Shown in pieces: positions 50,519 through 59,917 of a stretch of DNA of 64,000 nt; position 1 is the first letter of the stretch, and each line of letters begins with the position of its first letter. The notes under the pieces were generated by a model. It saw nothing but the letters and a program-made list of their open reading frames with translations. It did no database searches and was not told the DNA's origin. Origin of the DNA: CAG-217 sp963605415 (GTDB lineage Bacteria > Bacillota > Clostridia > Oscillospirales > Acutalibacteraceae); contig CAVCUL010000006.1 in NCBI GenBank assembly GCA_963605415.1, positions 51,398 through 115,397 on the forward strand, written 5' to 3'. The position numbers and the translations under genes are program-made.

Positions 50519-53097
50519 AGATCATCAACAAATTGACCCTGCGCCACCTGTGGGCCAACAAAAAGCGCACCATCATTACACTGTTTGGCATTATCATCAG
50601 CGTGGCCATGGTAACGGCGGTGTTTACCAGCGTGGAGTCGCTGATGAACACCCTGAGCGAGATCACCGCCGCTTATGACGGCGCCTGGCACGCCCAGTAC
50701 AGCCAATTATCCGGCAAGGATGTACAAACCCTGACCAAGCAAAAAAATGTAAAGGTTGTGGGGCTGTCCATGACCGTAGGCAACTTGCGCAGCAAAGCAG
50801 ACGACGATAGCTCCAAAAGCCAAACGGATGTATTGGCCGGTAACCAAAATTACTTTTCTGTTCTGGGTATTCAGGCCACCAGCGGTCGATTACCTGCCAC
50901 CGCCGGAGAACTACTGGTTAGCAAAAGCTTTATCACCCGCAATGATCTGGACTGGGCGGTCGGCGACACGGTAACCCTGCCCTTTACCCCCTATCAAAAT
51001 CTCAGCACCGCCGACGCTGTGGATATGAAAGAGGAAAACCGCACCTATACCATCTGCGGCATCACAGAAACAGACAACCAGCAAACCGGTATTTACAGCG
51101 CCTTTTGCGGACTGGACGATACCATAACGGACGCCACAGGCACCTATCTTGCCTATGTGCAGTTTTCCCCTTTGGGCAGCACCACCACCCAGGATATTGA
51201 AAACGCCGCGGCGGCGCTGTACGGTACCTCTGCAACTGACGATGACGAATTCAGTACGCCCTATTGCACCCATACCGATTACCTGATGTACTGCGGCGTA
51301 ACCAAAAGCACAGAGGTCACCACCGCATTGATCGGCTTTGTGGCCGTCATTCTGCTGATTATCGTATTCGCCTCTGTCTTTATGATCTATGACAGCTTTG
51401 CAGTATCCTATCAGCAGCGAGCACGGTATTTGGGCATGCTGGCCAGCGTGGGTGCTACCCGGGTGCAAAAGCGAGGCAGCGTGTACTTTGAGGGCTTCAT
51501 TCTGGGCTGTATCGGTATTCCCATCGGTATTCTCTGCGGCATCGGTGGCATTGCCGTGACCTTACGGGCGCTCAGCGACAGCTTTATGAAGTCTGTCATC
51601 TCCGGCAACAGCAGCGTGCGCCTGCATGCGGTTGTAAACTGGAAGGTGATCGTGTTCAGCGCGCTGGTCAGCGCCCTGACCATCTTTATCTCCGCCTGGA
51701 TCCCCGCGCACCGGGCGTCCAAAGTAACCCCCATTGAAGCGCTGCGCCAAGCCAACACCGTCAAGGTGAAAAAGGCAAAAAAGCTGAAAACCTCTCGCCT
51801 GCGCCAAAAGTTCTTTGGCTTTGAGGATGTGCTGGCTGTGAAGAACTACAAGCGTAACGGCAAGCGCTCCCGCACGGTAGTGTTTGCACTGGCGGTCAGC
51901 GTCATTCTGTTTCTCAGCACCGCCAACTTTACCGGTATGCTTACCACCGCGGTAAACAGCGAATACGACAACATGAATTTTGATGTGTATGAAAGCATTT
52001 TCAACGCCGAGGGGCCGCTGACTGCCAACCAGGTGGAAAAGATCAACAAAACCGTCAGCGATGTGCCCGGCATTCAGGACATCCGCATTTGCGCCGACGA
52101 CGAGATGACTGTAGACGGCCTGGACACCCAGCTTTCTGCCGAATATAAGGCGCAAATGAACGACAACAACATTACCGTGCTGGGAGTGGACAACGACACC
52201 TTTGCCGCGCTGGCCAAGGAGGCGGGGATCGATCCAACCGCCTGTCAAGACGAAAAAACGCCCACCGGCATTCTTATCAACCGGGTGACGCTGTCGACGG
52301 AGGAAAAGCAGCGCCAGGCCATATGTCCCCTGCAGAGTAGCCAGGTGGGCAAAACCTACACCGGCACCATGAGCGGCTGGGACAGCCAGGGCAACGATGT
52401 TACCCCCTCCTACACCGTCAAGGTGGCGGCGCAGATGAATACGGACGCAGAGTGTCTGCATTCCTCCTATTTTCGTCCCACATTGGTGATACCCATGCAC
52501 AGCTATCTGGTGAACTATCCGGATATCCTGGCCGAGGGCAACACCATCTCCTATGCCCGGTATTACATTACCGCCCAGGATCACGACACGGTTTACAACG
52601 CCGTATCTGACGCCCTGGACGAGATCGAAGGCATCAGCCACTCCGGTTACGATGTGGCTGCCCAGGCCCAGACCATGCAGGCGCTGAATGTGGTGGTGAT
52701 GACCTTTGGCTACGGGTTTATTACCCTGATTACCCTGATCTCCGTTATGAATATCATCAACACCATTTCCTCCAGTATGGACGAACGGCGGCGGGAGTTT
52801 GCCATGATCAAGAGCGTGGGCATGACCCCCGGGTCTTTCAAAAAATCTGTTTATCTGGAGAGCATTCGCTACGGGGTGATGGCGTTGGCCTGGGGCCTGC
52901 CCGTCAGCCTGGGGCTGGATGTGCTGATGTACAAGGTGTTGGCCGACTCTTTCGACTACGGCTACACCTTCCGCTGGTACTACTATCTGGCGGCGGCGCT
53001 GGCGGTGTTTGCCGTCATCGGTATGGCGCTGCTGTACGCCCTGGATAAAATCAAAAAAGACAACATTATTGAAACGCTGAAGCGGGACGATATTTAG
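50515..53097 (+). CDS. FtsX-like ABC transporter permease
   Basis: An 860-residue permease with GTG start: helix 1 at about 19-40, a first extracellular domain (about 45-270), an FtsX core of three helices (about 275-415), another helix near 455, a second large extracellular domain (about 480-735) and a last FtsX core (about 740-850). Two FtsX cores with eight to ten helices are typical of Sal/Vex-type exporters and antimicrobial-peptide transporters; BceB itself is shorter with one big loop. The substrate is not deducible. Confidence 0.92.
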   Translation: MKIINKLTLRHLWANKKRTIITLFGIIISVAMVTAVFTSVESLMNTLSEITAAYDGAWHAQYSQLSGKDVQTLTKQKNVKVVGLSMTVGNLRSKADDDSSKSQTDVLAGNQNYFSVLGIQATSGRLPATAGELLVSKSFITRNDLDWAVGDTVTLPFTPYQNLSTADAVDMKEENRTYTICGITETDNQQTGIYSAFCGLDDTITDATGTYLAYVQFSPLGSTTTQDIENAAAALYGTSATDDDEFSTPYCTHTDYLMYCGVTKSTEVTTALIGFVAVILLIIVFASVFMIYDSFAVSYQQRARYLGMLASVGATRVQKRGSVYFEGFILGCIGIPIGILCGIGGIAVTLRALSDSFMKSVISGNSSVRLHAVVNWKVIVFSALVSALTIFISAWIPAHRASKVTPIEALRQANTVKVKKAKKLKTSRLRQKFFGFEDVLAVKNYKRNGKRSRTVVFALAVSVILFLSTANFTGMLTTAVNSEYDNMNFDVYESIFNAEGPLTANQVEKINKTVSDVPGIQDIRICADDEMTVDGLDTQLSAEYKAQMNDNNITVLGVDNDTFAALAKEAGIDPTACQDEKTPTGILINRVTLSTEEKQRQAICPLQSSQVGKTYTGTMSGWDSQGNDVTPSYTVKVAAQMNTDAECLHSSYFRPTLVIPMHSYLVNYPDILAEGNTISYARYYITAQDHDTVYNAVSDALDEIEGISHSGYDVAAQAQTMQALNVVVMTFGYGFITLITLISVMNIINTISSSMDERRREFAMIKSVGMTPGSFKKSVYLESIRYGVMALAWGLPVSLGLDVLMYKVLADSFDYGYTFRWYYYLAAALAVFAVIGMALLYALDKIKKDNIIETLKRDDI

Positions 53098-53198
53098 GCA
53101 AACACGACGAATTTCCACATTCCTTTCTTAAAAAATGAGGAAATCCGTGTGGAAGATGTGTAAAACTGCCGGGTTTGTCCTCCGAAATCCGGCAAAAA

Positions 53199-53236
53199 GG
53201 AACGGCACCTGAACCGAAATCAGGTGCCGTTTGTTT
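53199..53236. terminator. Bidirectional terminator
   Basis: A perfect 12-bp stem (AACGGCACCTGA with TCAGGTGCCGTT) has T-rich tails in both directions, between the ABC permease and the convergent membrane gene. The rest of 53098-53320 shows nothing gene-like. Confidence 0.82.
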
Positions 53237-53320
53237 TGCATTTGCACAGAAGCGAAAGCGCGAAAATCCGCGCCCTTCTTTTCGCAAATGCCGAATGAGA
53301 TTTTACTGTAAAAACCCGGC

Positions 53321-53980
53321 TCAGACGCCGAAATGCAACCTGCCGGTAAGCGCCGCAAGCACCGCCAGTACCGCGCCCAGCACAAACGGCGTCAGGCAGG
53401 CGATCAGGCGACCTTTCTTTTCTTTCTGAATAGAAAAGCTCATGACGAAAATGGAAATCAGGCTAACCAGACAGCTTAAAATATGATGTGGAAAATCTTT
53501 TGCACATTGCACCGCGTAGGTAACCGCCATCACCATCTGAATGGTATTTCCCAAGCCTAAAATCAACGCGCCCAACACATTCTGCTTTTTGGAATAAAAC
53601 GCAATCAAACCGCCGGGGAGCGTCAAAATCGTTGGAATCAGCCAAATTCTGTAGTACTGAAGTGCACTATCCACCGTAATATGGTGAAAAAGCACTTCAA
53701 CGGCAAACACAAGGGGCTGGCTCAGCAAAAAGAACACAAAGCACTTCAGCATAGCCTCCCAATTCTTTTTGCAGTTCACCACAACGATTACCGCAAAAAT
53801 CACCCACCATTCATAAGCAATGCCAATGTCCTGAAAAGATGTGTTCTCCAGTGCAGGCACAAGCATAACCAGTCCCGTATACACGCCGGCTGCAACAGCA
53901 AATAAAATCACCTTGGGCCAGGTCATATTCACCTCGCCGTACAAATGCTTGAGAGTGGACTTCAATTTCGTTAATTTCAT
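53321..53980 (-). CDS. Six-helix membrane protein of unknown function
   Basis: A 219-residue integral membrane protein with about six helices (near 25-43, 58-70, 78-98, 110-128, 135-158, 170-215) and a short basic N-terminus. I do not recognise a family. The final hydrophobic segment is interrupted by QKEKKGR, a probable cytoplasmic loop. It is monocistronic with its own promoter. Confidence 0.75.
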   Translation of the reverse strand: MKLTKLKSTLKHLYGEVNMTWPKVILFAVAAGVYTGLVMLVPALENTSFQDIGIAYEWWVIFAVIVVVNCKKNWEAMLKCFVFFLLSQPLVFAVEVLFHHITVDSALQYYRIWLIPTILTLPGGLIAFYSKKQNVLGALILGLGNTIQMVMAVTYAVQCAKDFPHHILSCLVSLISIFVMSFSIQKEKKGRLIACLTPFVLGAVLAVLAALTGRLHFGV

Positions 53981-54015
53981 CTTTCGGACTCCTTTATTAC
54001 TTGGATTTTGCCAAC

Positions 54016-54044
54016 ATTATACAATAAGGTACCTGACTTTGCAA
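54016..54044 (-). promoter_or_regulatory. Promoter of the six-helix membrane gene
   Basis: On the minus strand TTGCAA (54039-54044) and a perfect TATAAT (54016-54021) are 17 bases apart. Confidence 0.75.
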
Positions 54045-54104
54045 GCGCGCACTTGCCACTGCATTCTTATGGTTCGATTTTCAAATTTTAAGTGGGTTTT
54101 GCTC

Positions 54105-54132
54105 TTGCATTTTTCGTTAATTATGATAGAAT
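54105..54132 (+). promoter_or_regulatory. Promoter of the seven-helix/PrsW operon
   Basis: TTGCAT (54105-54110) and TAGAAT (54127-54132) are 16 bases apart. The leader to the first gene is about 130 bases with no obvious structure. Confidence 0.55.
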
Positions 54133-54269
54133 AAATGTAAATATCTATCTGCACGCCTTTTCCTTTTCCAACCGTTTGCGTGCACCGGGAATTTGCTTTT
54201 TTCGGCAGGCAGCCGATTCTGATATATGCCACTATTTTCAACAGATCATAAACAGGGGGGATAACCAGA

Positions 54270-54941
54270 ATGTTAATGTTAGCCGTTAATATCTACCTGC
54301 TGCTTTGCGCCTGTATCGGCTTTACATACGGATTGGTCGTTATGTTTAGGTACAAGCAGCGTCCGCCGCTTTACTTTAAGCTGCTGGTGTTTGCCATTGC
54401 CAGCCAGGTCTTTACCAGGGCTTTTTATACAGTCACATTGTTGTGTTACAATGATGAGCCCAAAAAGATATTCAACATTGGATTTTTGGGCTTTGCCACC
54501 TTCTTTATGTTTATCTATTTTGTCAATATCGGCGAAATTGACGACCTGGTGGATACGAAGAAAAAGCGCTTTACCAAGTACCGGCTCATCCCCGTTCTAC
54601 TGCCCACCGCAGAGCTGGCCATTTCCGTTGCGGCCTTTTTCCTGTACAATGGCTCCCTGTCCATTCGCATTATTTACATTCTGCTGTCCCTATTGGCCGG
54701 CCTTTCGGGATACTTCAATCTAAAGCACCTGATCATTATGGATGAAAAGGGCGGCAAGGTAGACTGCATACGCAAATTCAATTTTATTTGTATTGTCTTT
54801 GAGCTGCTGATTCTGGCCGAGGTAGGGCTGTATTGCCTAAGTCTGGAGAGCCTGATTGTCGCAGATGAAATTATGATCGGCATTTTATATGTTGCTTTTC
54901 TGCCGATCCTCTATCGGGAGGTACAGAAATGGAATCCATGA
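54270..54941 (+). CDS. Seven-helix membrane protein of unknown function
   Basis: A 223-residue protein with about seven transmembrane helices and short loops; a basic loop with DTKKKRFTKYR lies between helices 3 and 4. I do not recognise a family. It looks like a stand-alone receptor-type membrane module without an output domain. The start lies behind AGGGGGG; a second ATG two codons later is possible. It overlaps the PrsW-like gene by 13 bases, so the two products probably act together. Confidence 0.78.
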   Translation: MLMLAVNIYLLLCACIGFTYGLVVMFRYKQRPPLYFKLLVFAIASQVFTRAFYTVTLLCYNDEPKKIFNIGFLGFATFFMFIYFVNIGEIDDLVDTKKKRFTKYRLIPVLLPTAELAISVAAFFLYNGSLSIRIIYILLSLLAGLSGYFNLKHLIIMDEKGGKVDCIRKFNFICIVFELLILAEVGLYCLSLESLIVADEIMIGILYVAFLPILYREVQKWNP

Positions 54942-55624
54942 GTTACATCTTGTTCGTCTGTATCGCCGTGCCGGTGGGCATGATGCTGCTGCCGATTGAA
55001 AAAAAATCCAGAAAAGTCGTTCTGGCGCTGCTGATGGGTATGTTCTGCTGCCTATTTGTCAGCGAAGTCAACGGATTGCTGTTGCGCCTGACCAAAAGCT
55101 CTACGTTGTATTTTACCACCAACATTACGCCGTTAACAGAGGAATTGGTCAAGATTTTGCCGGTGGTATATTACGCCTACGTGTTTATGGACCGAAAAAA
55201 GAAAAAGATCACCAGAAAAGAGCGTATTTCCGTAATCACCGCAGCATTCTCCATCGGCGTGGGCTTTGCCATGCTGGAGAATGTGATTATCCTGATCCGC
55301 AATATTGAAAATGTAAATATGCTGTTTGCCGTGATCCGCGGATTCAGCACCGGCTTAATGCATAGCATCTGCACCATGCTGATTGCCAACTTTATTCCGT
55401 ATATTTATTCCAATAAGAAGCTGTATTATTGCGGCACGCTCTGTACGTTTAATCTGGCGGTGGTGTTCCACGCCATCTTTAACCTTTTGGTAGAGGCTGA
55501 CTCTGGTGTGGCCAATAACCTGGGCTATCTGCTGCCCATTGTCATATACTTGATTTTGAATATCTTTGTGCTGAAAACACTGAATGTGAAAAAAGGAATC
55601 AAAAAAATCACCGCAAAAGAATAA
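54929..55624 (+). CDS. PrsW-like intramembrane protease
   Basis: A 231-residue membrane protein with about seven helices carrying the PrsW/glutamic-protease pattern: TEELVK (EExxK) in one helix, FAMLENV (Glu) in the next, GLMHS (His) and VFHAIFN (His) in later ones. B. subtilis PrsW cuts the anti-sigma factor RsiW. Here the obvious candidate targets are membrane proteins of the neighbouring signalling genes (inference). The ATG lies within the end of the previous gene. Confidence 0.82.
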   Translation: MESMSYILFVCIAVPVGMMLLPIEKKSRKVVLALLMGMFCCLFVSEVNGLLLRLTKSSTLYFTTNITPLTEELVKILPVVYYAYVFMDRKKKKITRKERISVITAAFSIGVGFAMLENVIILIRNIENVNMLFAVIRGFSTGLMHSICTMLIANFIPYIYSNKKLYYCGTLCTFNLAVVFHAIFNLLVEADSGVANNLGYLLPIVIYLILNIFVLKTLNVKKGIKKITAKE

Positions 55625-55633
55625 TCCACGCAG

Positions 55634-55676
55634 CAAAAAGAGCTATGCATTTCCACAATGCATAGCTCTTTTTTTG
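55634..55676. terminator. Bidirectional terminator
   Basis: A 16-bp stem (AAAAAGAGCTATGCAT with ATGCATAGCTCTTTTT) separates the PrsW-like gene from the convergent STAS-kinase gene. Confidence 0.88.
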
Positions 55677-55703
55677 TTGTAATACCGGACTTTTGCCTTG
55701 CCC

Positions 55704-56882
55704 TTATTTCATTTGGGCCTCTTCCCGGTCTACAAACGGGATCAGGTGATTCTCCAGCAGGTCCCTGGCCATTTCCACCTTGTCCTGGCTCCATCTGGAT
55801 TCCTTGAGCATCGCCGTGCAACATCTGAACCAAGCCAACGGGTACAACCATTTCAATTCCGGCTGTTTTTTCTCCGCCTCCTCCAGAGGCTCACCGTAAT
55901 ATTTCAGCATAAATTTCTGATAAATTTCCGTCACCTGGTCGCTGGTCATCTTGTAAAAGGAGTTAAAGGTGCCAGGCGCGGTGTTTGCATACACCATAGA
56001 GAAAATAATTCTGGAAAGATCAAACAGCGGGGTTCCTACACCCAGCTCGCCCATGTCAATGAGCACGCACTCGTCGTTTTCCACCATAATATTATTGATA
56101 TTTAGATCGCCGTGGATGCAATGATCCCCGTCCGGCACCAGATCCAGGAACTTGTGGAGATATTCCTTTTCCCGATCGTCCGTCAGATTCAACTTATCAA
56201 TATAGGCACGGCCGCCGGCCTTAAAGTCAGGAATATCCTTGTCGTCGGTGCGAATAGAGCCCACCTTTTTGCACACATCCACATACATATCCACGTACTT
56301 ATCCAGATGACTGTAATCCTCCCGGATCAGCTCGCACAGGGTCTTTGAATTGATCAGCTCATACATTACGCCGGTGCGCCCGTCGCACTCCACAATGTCA
56401 TAAGAAATGGCCGTGGGAATACCCATAACAAAGGCCTTTTTGGCAAATGCCTTTTCCGTTTCAATCTCCTCGTTGTCAATATGCGGATAATACAGCTTTA
56501 CAATGGTTTCGTCGTCTAAGCGGTAGCATTCGCCGCAGGCGCCCGCACCGATCAGCTGGCAGCCCTCCACGCTGATTTTGCGCACACTGCCCTCAATATC
56601 CATAATCTCTGAAAAACCGGTTACATCAAACACGCTTTTCACATCGTTATTCACGCCGATTACCTTAAAGGGCTTGGCGCCGCATCTCTTTTTTGCGCCC
56701 AAAATCACACGCAAACCGGCAGAGGAAATAAATTCCAGCTCACTGGCGTCAATAATCATGCCGGCCGTGTCTCCGGGTCTGTCGGCGATGGCCTCCTCAA
56801 ATTTGCCTGCATTGGCAGAGGTAATGCTGCCGGATACAAATACAAGGGTCATCTCATCTTTTGTTTCAACCTTAATACTCAT
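55704..56882 (-). CDS. STAS domain fused to an aminoglycoside/choline-kinase-like phosphotransferase
   Basis: A 392-residue two-domain protein. Residues 1-110 are a STAS anti-anti-sigma-like domain with the phosphorylation-site region DASELEFISSAGLRV (Ser53/Ser54). From about 115 on is a small-molecule or protein kinase fold: a Gly-rich start GAGACGECYRL, the VKLYYP Lys, HGDLNINNIMV (Brenner motif) and LIDMGE (metal Asp). This kinase resembles the TIGR02172 group; its substrate is unknown. It is the last gene of an operon encoding a PP2C phosphatase with GHKL kinase, so the STAS domain is the natural target of both. The ATG at 56882 follows AGGAGA. Confidence 0.87.
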   Translation of the reverse strand: MSIKVETKDEMTLVFVSGSITSANAGKFEEAIADRPGDTAGMIIDASELEFISSAGLRVILGAKKRCGAKPFKVIGVNNDVKSVFDVTGFSEIMDIEGSVRKISVEGCQLIGAGACGECYRLDDETIVKLYYPHIDNEEIETEKAFAKKAFVMGIPTAISYDIVECDGRTGVMYELINSKTLCELIREDYSHLDKYVDMYVDVCKKVGSIRTDDKDIPDFKAGGRAYIDKLNLTDDREKEYLHKFLDLVPDGDHCIHGDLNINNIMVENDECVLIDMGELGVGTPLFDLSRIIFSMVYANTAPGTFNSFYKMTSDQVTEIYQKFMLKYYGEPLEEAEKKQPELKWLYPLAWFRCCTAMLKESRWSQDKVEMARDLLENHLIPFVDREEAQMK

Positions 56883-56892
56883 GCTGTTTCTC

Positions 56893-57432
56893 CTATTCTC
56901 CAAAAATGGTTTCTACCGTTTGCTTCAGCTCCCTGTACATGGCCAAATCCTCCAGGGGCTTTAACACCTCTACCACGCTTTTATACAGCCAGGCCTGCTG
57001 CGCCTTGCCGCACTTAAACATGGACCAGGCCGCCTCTCCGCTCTTCTCCAGGGCACTTTTTATATCCCGAATATTGCTTAGCTTGTCGGCGCAGATCAGC
57101 ATCTGCACCTGGCGGTCATTTGTGTTCTTCAGCGCTTCAATGGTGGCTTTTTTTCGGGTCTCCCAGGAGAGCTTTTTGTCCTCCGTGTCACCGGACACCA
57201 ACTTTGCAATGTGCTCGCCGAAGCTGTCCTCCAGCTCATCATAGGACACCGTTGTGTCCTCAATGGTGTCGTGCAGCAAACCGGCACTGATCAGATCGTC
57301 ATCCGCGCCGTTTTTGGCCAACTCAATGGCAACGGAAAGTGGATGGGATATGTAGGGCTTTTTGTCTTTTCTGACTTGGTTTTTATGCGCCTCAATGGCA
57401 AAAACCAAAGCGTCTGTATACAGAATGATCAA
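56893..57432 (-). CDS. RelA/SpoT-like HD-domain hydrolase
   Basis: About 179 residues with the HD pattern of (p)ppGpp hydrolases: FAIEAHKNQVRKDKKPYISHPLSVA, then LLHDTIEDT and a later ADKLSNIRDI. There is no synthetase or TGS domain, so it resembles a small alarmone hydrolase (SAH/Mesh1 type); other nucleotide substrates are possible. The start is uncertain: I use a TTG at 57432, just after the upstream stop; a TTG at 57453 would overlap the upstream gene, and GGAG lies at 57433-57436. It is ten bases from the STAS-kinase gene. Confidence 0.82.
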   Translation of the reverse strand: MIILYTDALVFAIEAHKNQVRKDKKPYISHPLSVAIELAKNGADDDLISAGLLHDTIEDTTVSYDELEDSFGEHIAKLVSGDTEDKKLSWETRKKATIEALKNTNDRQVQMLICADKLSNIRDIKSALEKSGEAAWSMFKCGKAQQAWLYKSVVEVLKPLEDLAMYRELKQTVETIFGE

Positions 57433-57439
57433 CTCCGTT

Positions 57440-59875
57440 CTATGCCAGATCAATGGTGATCTTCAGCACATTTTTTGCATTTTCATAGACATACTCCACT
57501 GCCGATGCAGCCTTTTTCACCATAAAGATGCCCAAGCCGCCGATCTCTCTTTCCTCTGCCGAAAGCGCTATGTCCGGATCCTCGTTTGCCGTAGGATCAT
57601 AGGGCTTACCGTCGTCAGAGAAAGTCAGCAGCAGCTGGCCGCGCTCCAGAGAGTACTTGACCTCCAGCATGGTGGCGTTGCTGTAACGCATAATGTTGGA
57701 ATACACCTCGTCAATAATCACGCGGATCTTGTTCAAAACGCTTTTTGAAACATTGATCTCCTCCAGCTTGTCGCAAATGTAGTCGTTCACCTTTTGCAAG
57801 GCGTCCATATCCGGATAAACCATAATGCTGCTGGGCGTTTTCATATACTGCAGACCAAAGGCCAGCATGGTCATATCGTCACTTTGCTCCGCATCCTTTG
57901 CAAAGGCGTTAACATCCCGTTCAATCTGCTTACAGATGGTCTTAGAGTCTGCCTGGCCCAGGGCGTGCATACTCTTCAGCAATCGATCGTCGCCAAACAG
58001 GTTGCCGTTTACATCATTCGCCTCTGTCACACCGTCCGTGTACAGATAGATTTTATCGCCCGGCTTCAGGTACAGATCGTGCTTTTTGTACACGGTGCAG
58101 TCCATACCCGCCAAAACAAAGTTGGGCCGGGTCTTCAGATATTCAAAAGTGCCGTTCTTTCTGCAAATCATCGGTGGGTTGTGCCCGGCGTTGGCAAAGG
58201 CCATGTGCCCGGTCTCCAGGTTAATCACGCCCATCCAGGCGGTGACAAACATGCCTGCGTCGTTGTTTTTGCACAGCTTTTCATTGGTTTCGTTAAAGAT
58301 GGTATCCACCGTTTTGCCGCTTTCTGCCAGGCTTTTAATCAGGGTTTTACTGGCCATCATAAACATGGCGGCCGGGATCCCCTTGCCGGACACATCGGCA
58401 ATCAAAAACGCAAAGTGCTTGTCGTCAGTAAAATAGAAGTCATAAAAGTCGCCGCCAACCTCCTTGGCTGTATTCATCAGCGCGTACACATCAAAATCGT
58501 CGCGCTTGGGGAATGGCGGAAATATAAACGGAACGGCGGATTTTTGAATTTGTCTGGCCAGCTCCAGTTCGCGCTCAATTCGCTTTTTGGCGTCTGAAAT
58601 ATGGCCCTTTAAGGCGTCCACCGTAGAGTTGATGTCGTCAGACAAATGGGAGAATTCATAGCTGCTGCGCACATCCAGTCGGGTATCCAGATCCCCCCGC
58701 ACAATTTTTTTCAGTCCGGCATTAACCCGCTCAATCTTCTCAATAAATTTGATCCGGGTAATCTGATACACCAGGCAAAAGACCGTGATATAGATCAGGC
58801 TTTCCACAAACAGAAACATATAGAGCGTTACGTTGTTAGACAGATCCGCCTCCTCAGAGGGCATATATGCAAGCACATAGTAGTCCCCCACGGACCGGTA
58901 TTCACAGTACATTTTTTCGCCCTTGATTTCCGTTTTGCAAAATGTATTTTCCTGCATGGAAACACCGGACAAAATGTTGGTGTTTTTATAAGCCGAAATG
59001 TCCAGCCGCGTACCGGCTCTGCTGGCAACCACCAGTTGACCGTCTTTGCTGCAAATTAAAATTCCGCCGGACTGGCCGGTTCTCCAGTGGCTGATCCGGT
59101 CAGTAACACCCTGCGCCTCCAGCTCCTGCGCTGCGTCCTCCAAATTGCTGGACAGCAGCGTCTCCGCCTCGTTCTTCGTAATGGTGGTATTGATGACATA
59201 AGTCAGGCTGCCGGTGATGATAAAGAGAATCAAAACGCACACAAACAGCGCGTCCAGAAAGCTGTTCACAATTTTTCTGGGTCTTGTGCGCTTAAACTCA
59301 TGTGACCCGGTTACCGCAACGGCCAGGCCCGCTGCAATAGAATTGCAAACAATCATGGGTACGGTGCATTCTTGTACAAAAGCAAAGGCTGCACTGATAT
59401 TCTTCATATTGGTCAGCAACACCAGCAGCATATGCAGCACCTCCGTACCGAAGGTGATGGAAAAGGCAAAGCCGGCAGAGGACCGCTTGTTTTTAAACAT
59501 AATTTTGCGCAGATTAGCCGCGTTCAGTCCGGCAATAATCGTAGCCAAGGAGCAGGCGAGCCGGGTAATTTCTCCGCCGCCCCAATACACACTGAACCAG
59601 CGCTCCAACCCGCCGATCAAGCCAGCAATGATACCGGCCGGACCGCCGAAAGCCAGGGCCGCAACAATGGGCGCACTGTCTCGCACATTGACTACGGCAC
59701 CGCCGATGTCAATACCGAATTCGGTGTTGCCGACAGCAAGCAGGCCAAACAAAACGCCAACAATCACCTGCTTTGCCATGTTGGGCATTTTTTGCAGTTT
59801 ATCCCTCTGAAACAGCTTGGTCAGCAAAAAGGCAAGCAATGCCGGCAGAACCGTGGCAATGATCAAGTAAAACAA
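57440..59875 (-). CDS. Membrane receptor with SpoIIE-type phosphatase and RsbW-like GHKL domain
   Basis: An 811-residue multidomain protein. About 1-195 is a LytS/YhcK-type membrane sensor (IGGAVVNVRDSAPIVAALAFG region). A helix near 215, an outside sensor segment (about 235-340) and another helix near 350 follow, then HAMP and coiled coil (about 375-445). A SpoIIE/PP2C phosphatase (about 460-675) has IADVSGKGIPAAMFM, NAGHNPP and YTDGVTEA, and QSDDMTM. A GHKL domain (about 690-811) has IIDEVYSNI (N-box), FSDDGKPYDP and GGLGIFMV. Phosphatase and kinase arms of a partner switch are joined in one chain. The start is TTG at 59875 behind AAGGAG. Confidence 0.9.
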   Translation of the reverse strand: MFYLIIATVLPALLAFLLTKLFQRDKLQKMPNMAKQVIVGVLFGLLAVGNTEFGIDIGGAVVNVRDSAPIVAALAFGGPAGIIAGLIGGLERWFSVYWGGGEITRLACSLATIIAGLNAANLRKIMFKNKRSSAGFAFSITFGTEVLHMLLVLLTNMKNISAAFAFVQECTVPMIVCNSIAAGLAVAVTGSHEFKRTRPRKIVNSFLDALFVCVLILFIITGSLTYVINTTITKNEAETLLSSNLEDAAQELEAQGVTDRISHWRTGQSGGILICSKDGQLVVASRAGTRLDISAYKNTNILSGVSMQENTFCKTEIKGEKMYCEYRSVGDYYVLAYMPSEEADLSNNVTLYMFLFVESLIYITVFCLVYQITRIKFIEKIERVNAGLKKIVRGDLDTRLDVRSSYEFSHLSDDINSTVDALKGHISDAKKRIERELELARQIQKSAVPFIFPPFPKRDDFDVYALMNTAKEVGGDFYDFYFTDDKHFAFLIADVSGKGIPAAMFMMASKTLIKSLAESGKTVDTIFNETNEKLCKNNDAGMFVTAWMGVINLETGHMAFANAGHNPPMICRKNGTFEYLKTRPNFVLAGMDCTVYKKHDLYLKPGDKIYLYTDGVTEANDVNGNLFGDDRLLKSMHALGQADSKTICKQIERDVNAFAKDAEQSDDMTMLAFGLQYMKTPSSIMVYPDMDALQKVNDYICDKLEEINVSKSVLNKIRVIIDEVYSNIMRYSNATMLEVKYSLERGQLLLTFSDDGKPYDPTANEDPDIALSAEEREIGGLGIFMVKKAASAVEYVYENAKNVLKITIDLA

Positions 59876-59917
59876 CAGTCGCTCATCTCCTTTATCCGTG
59901 TGTTTTGACGTATGCCG

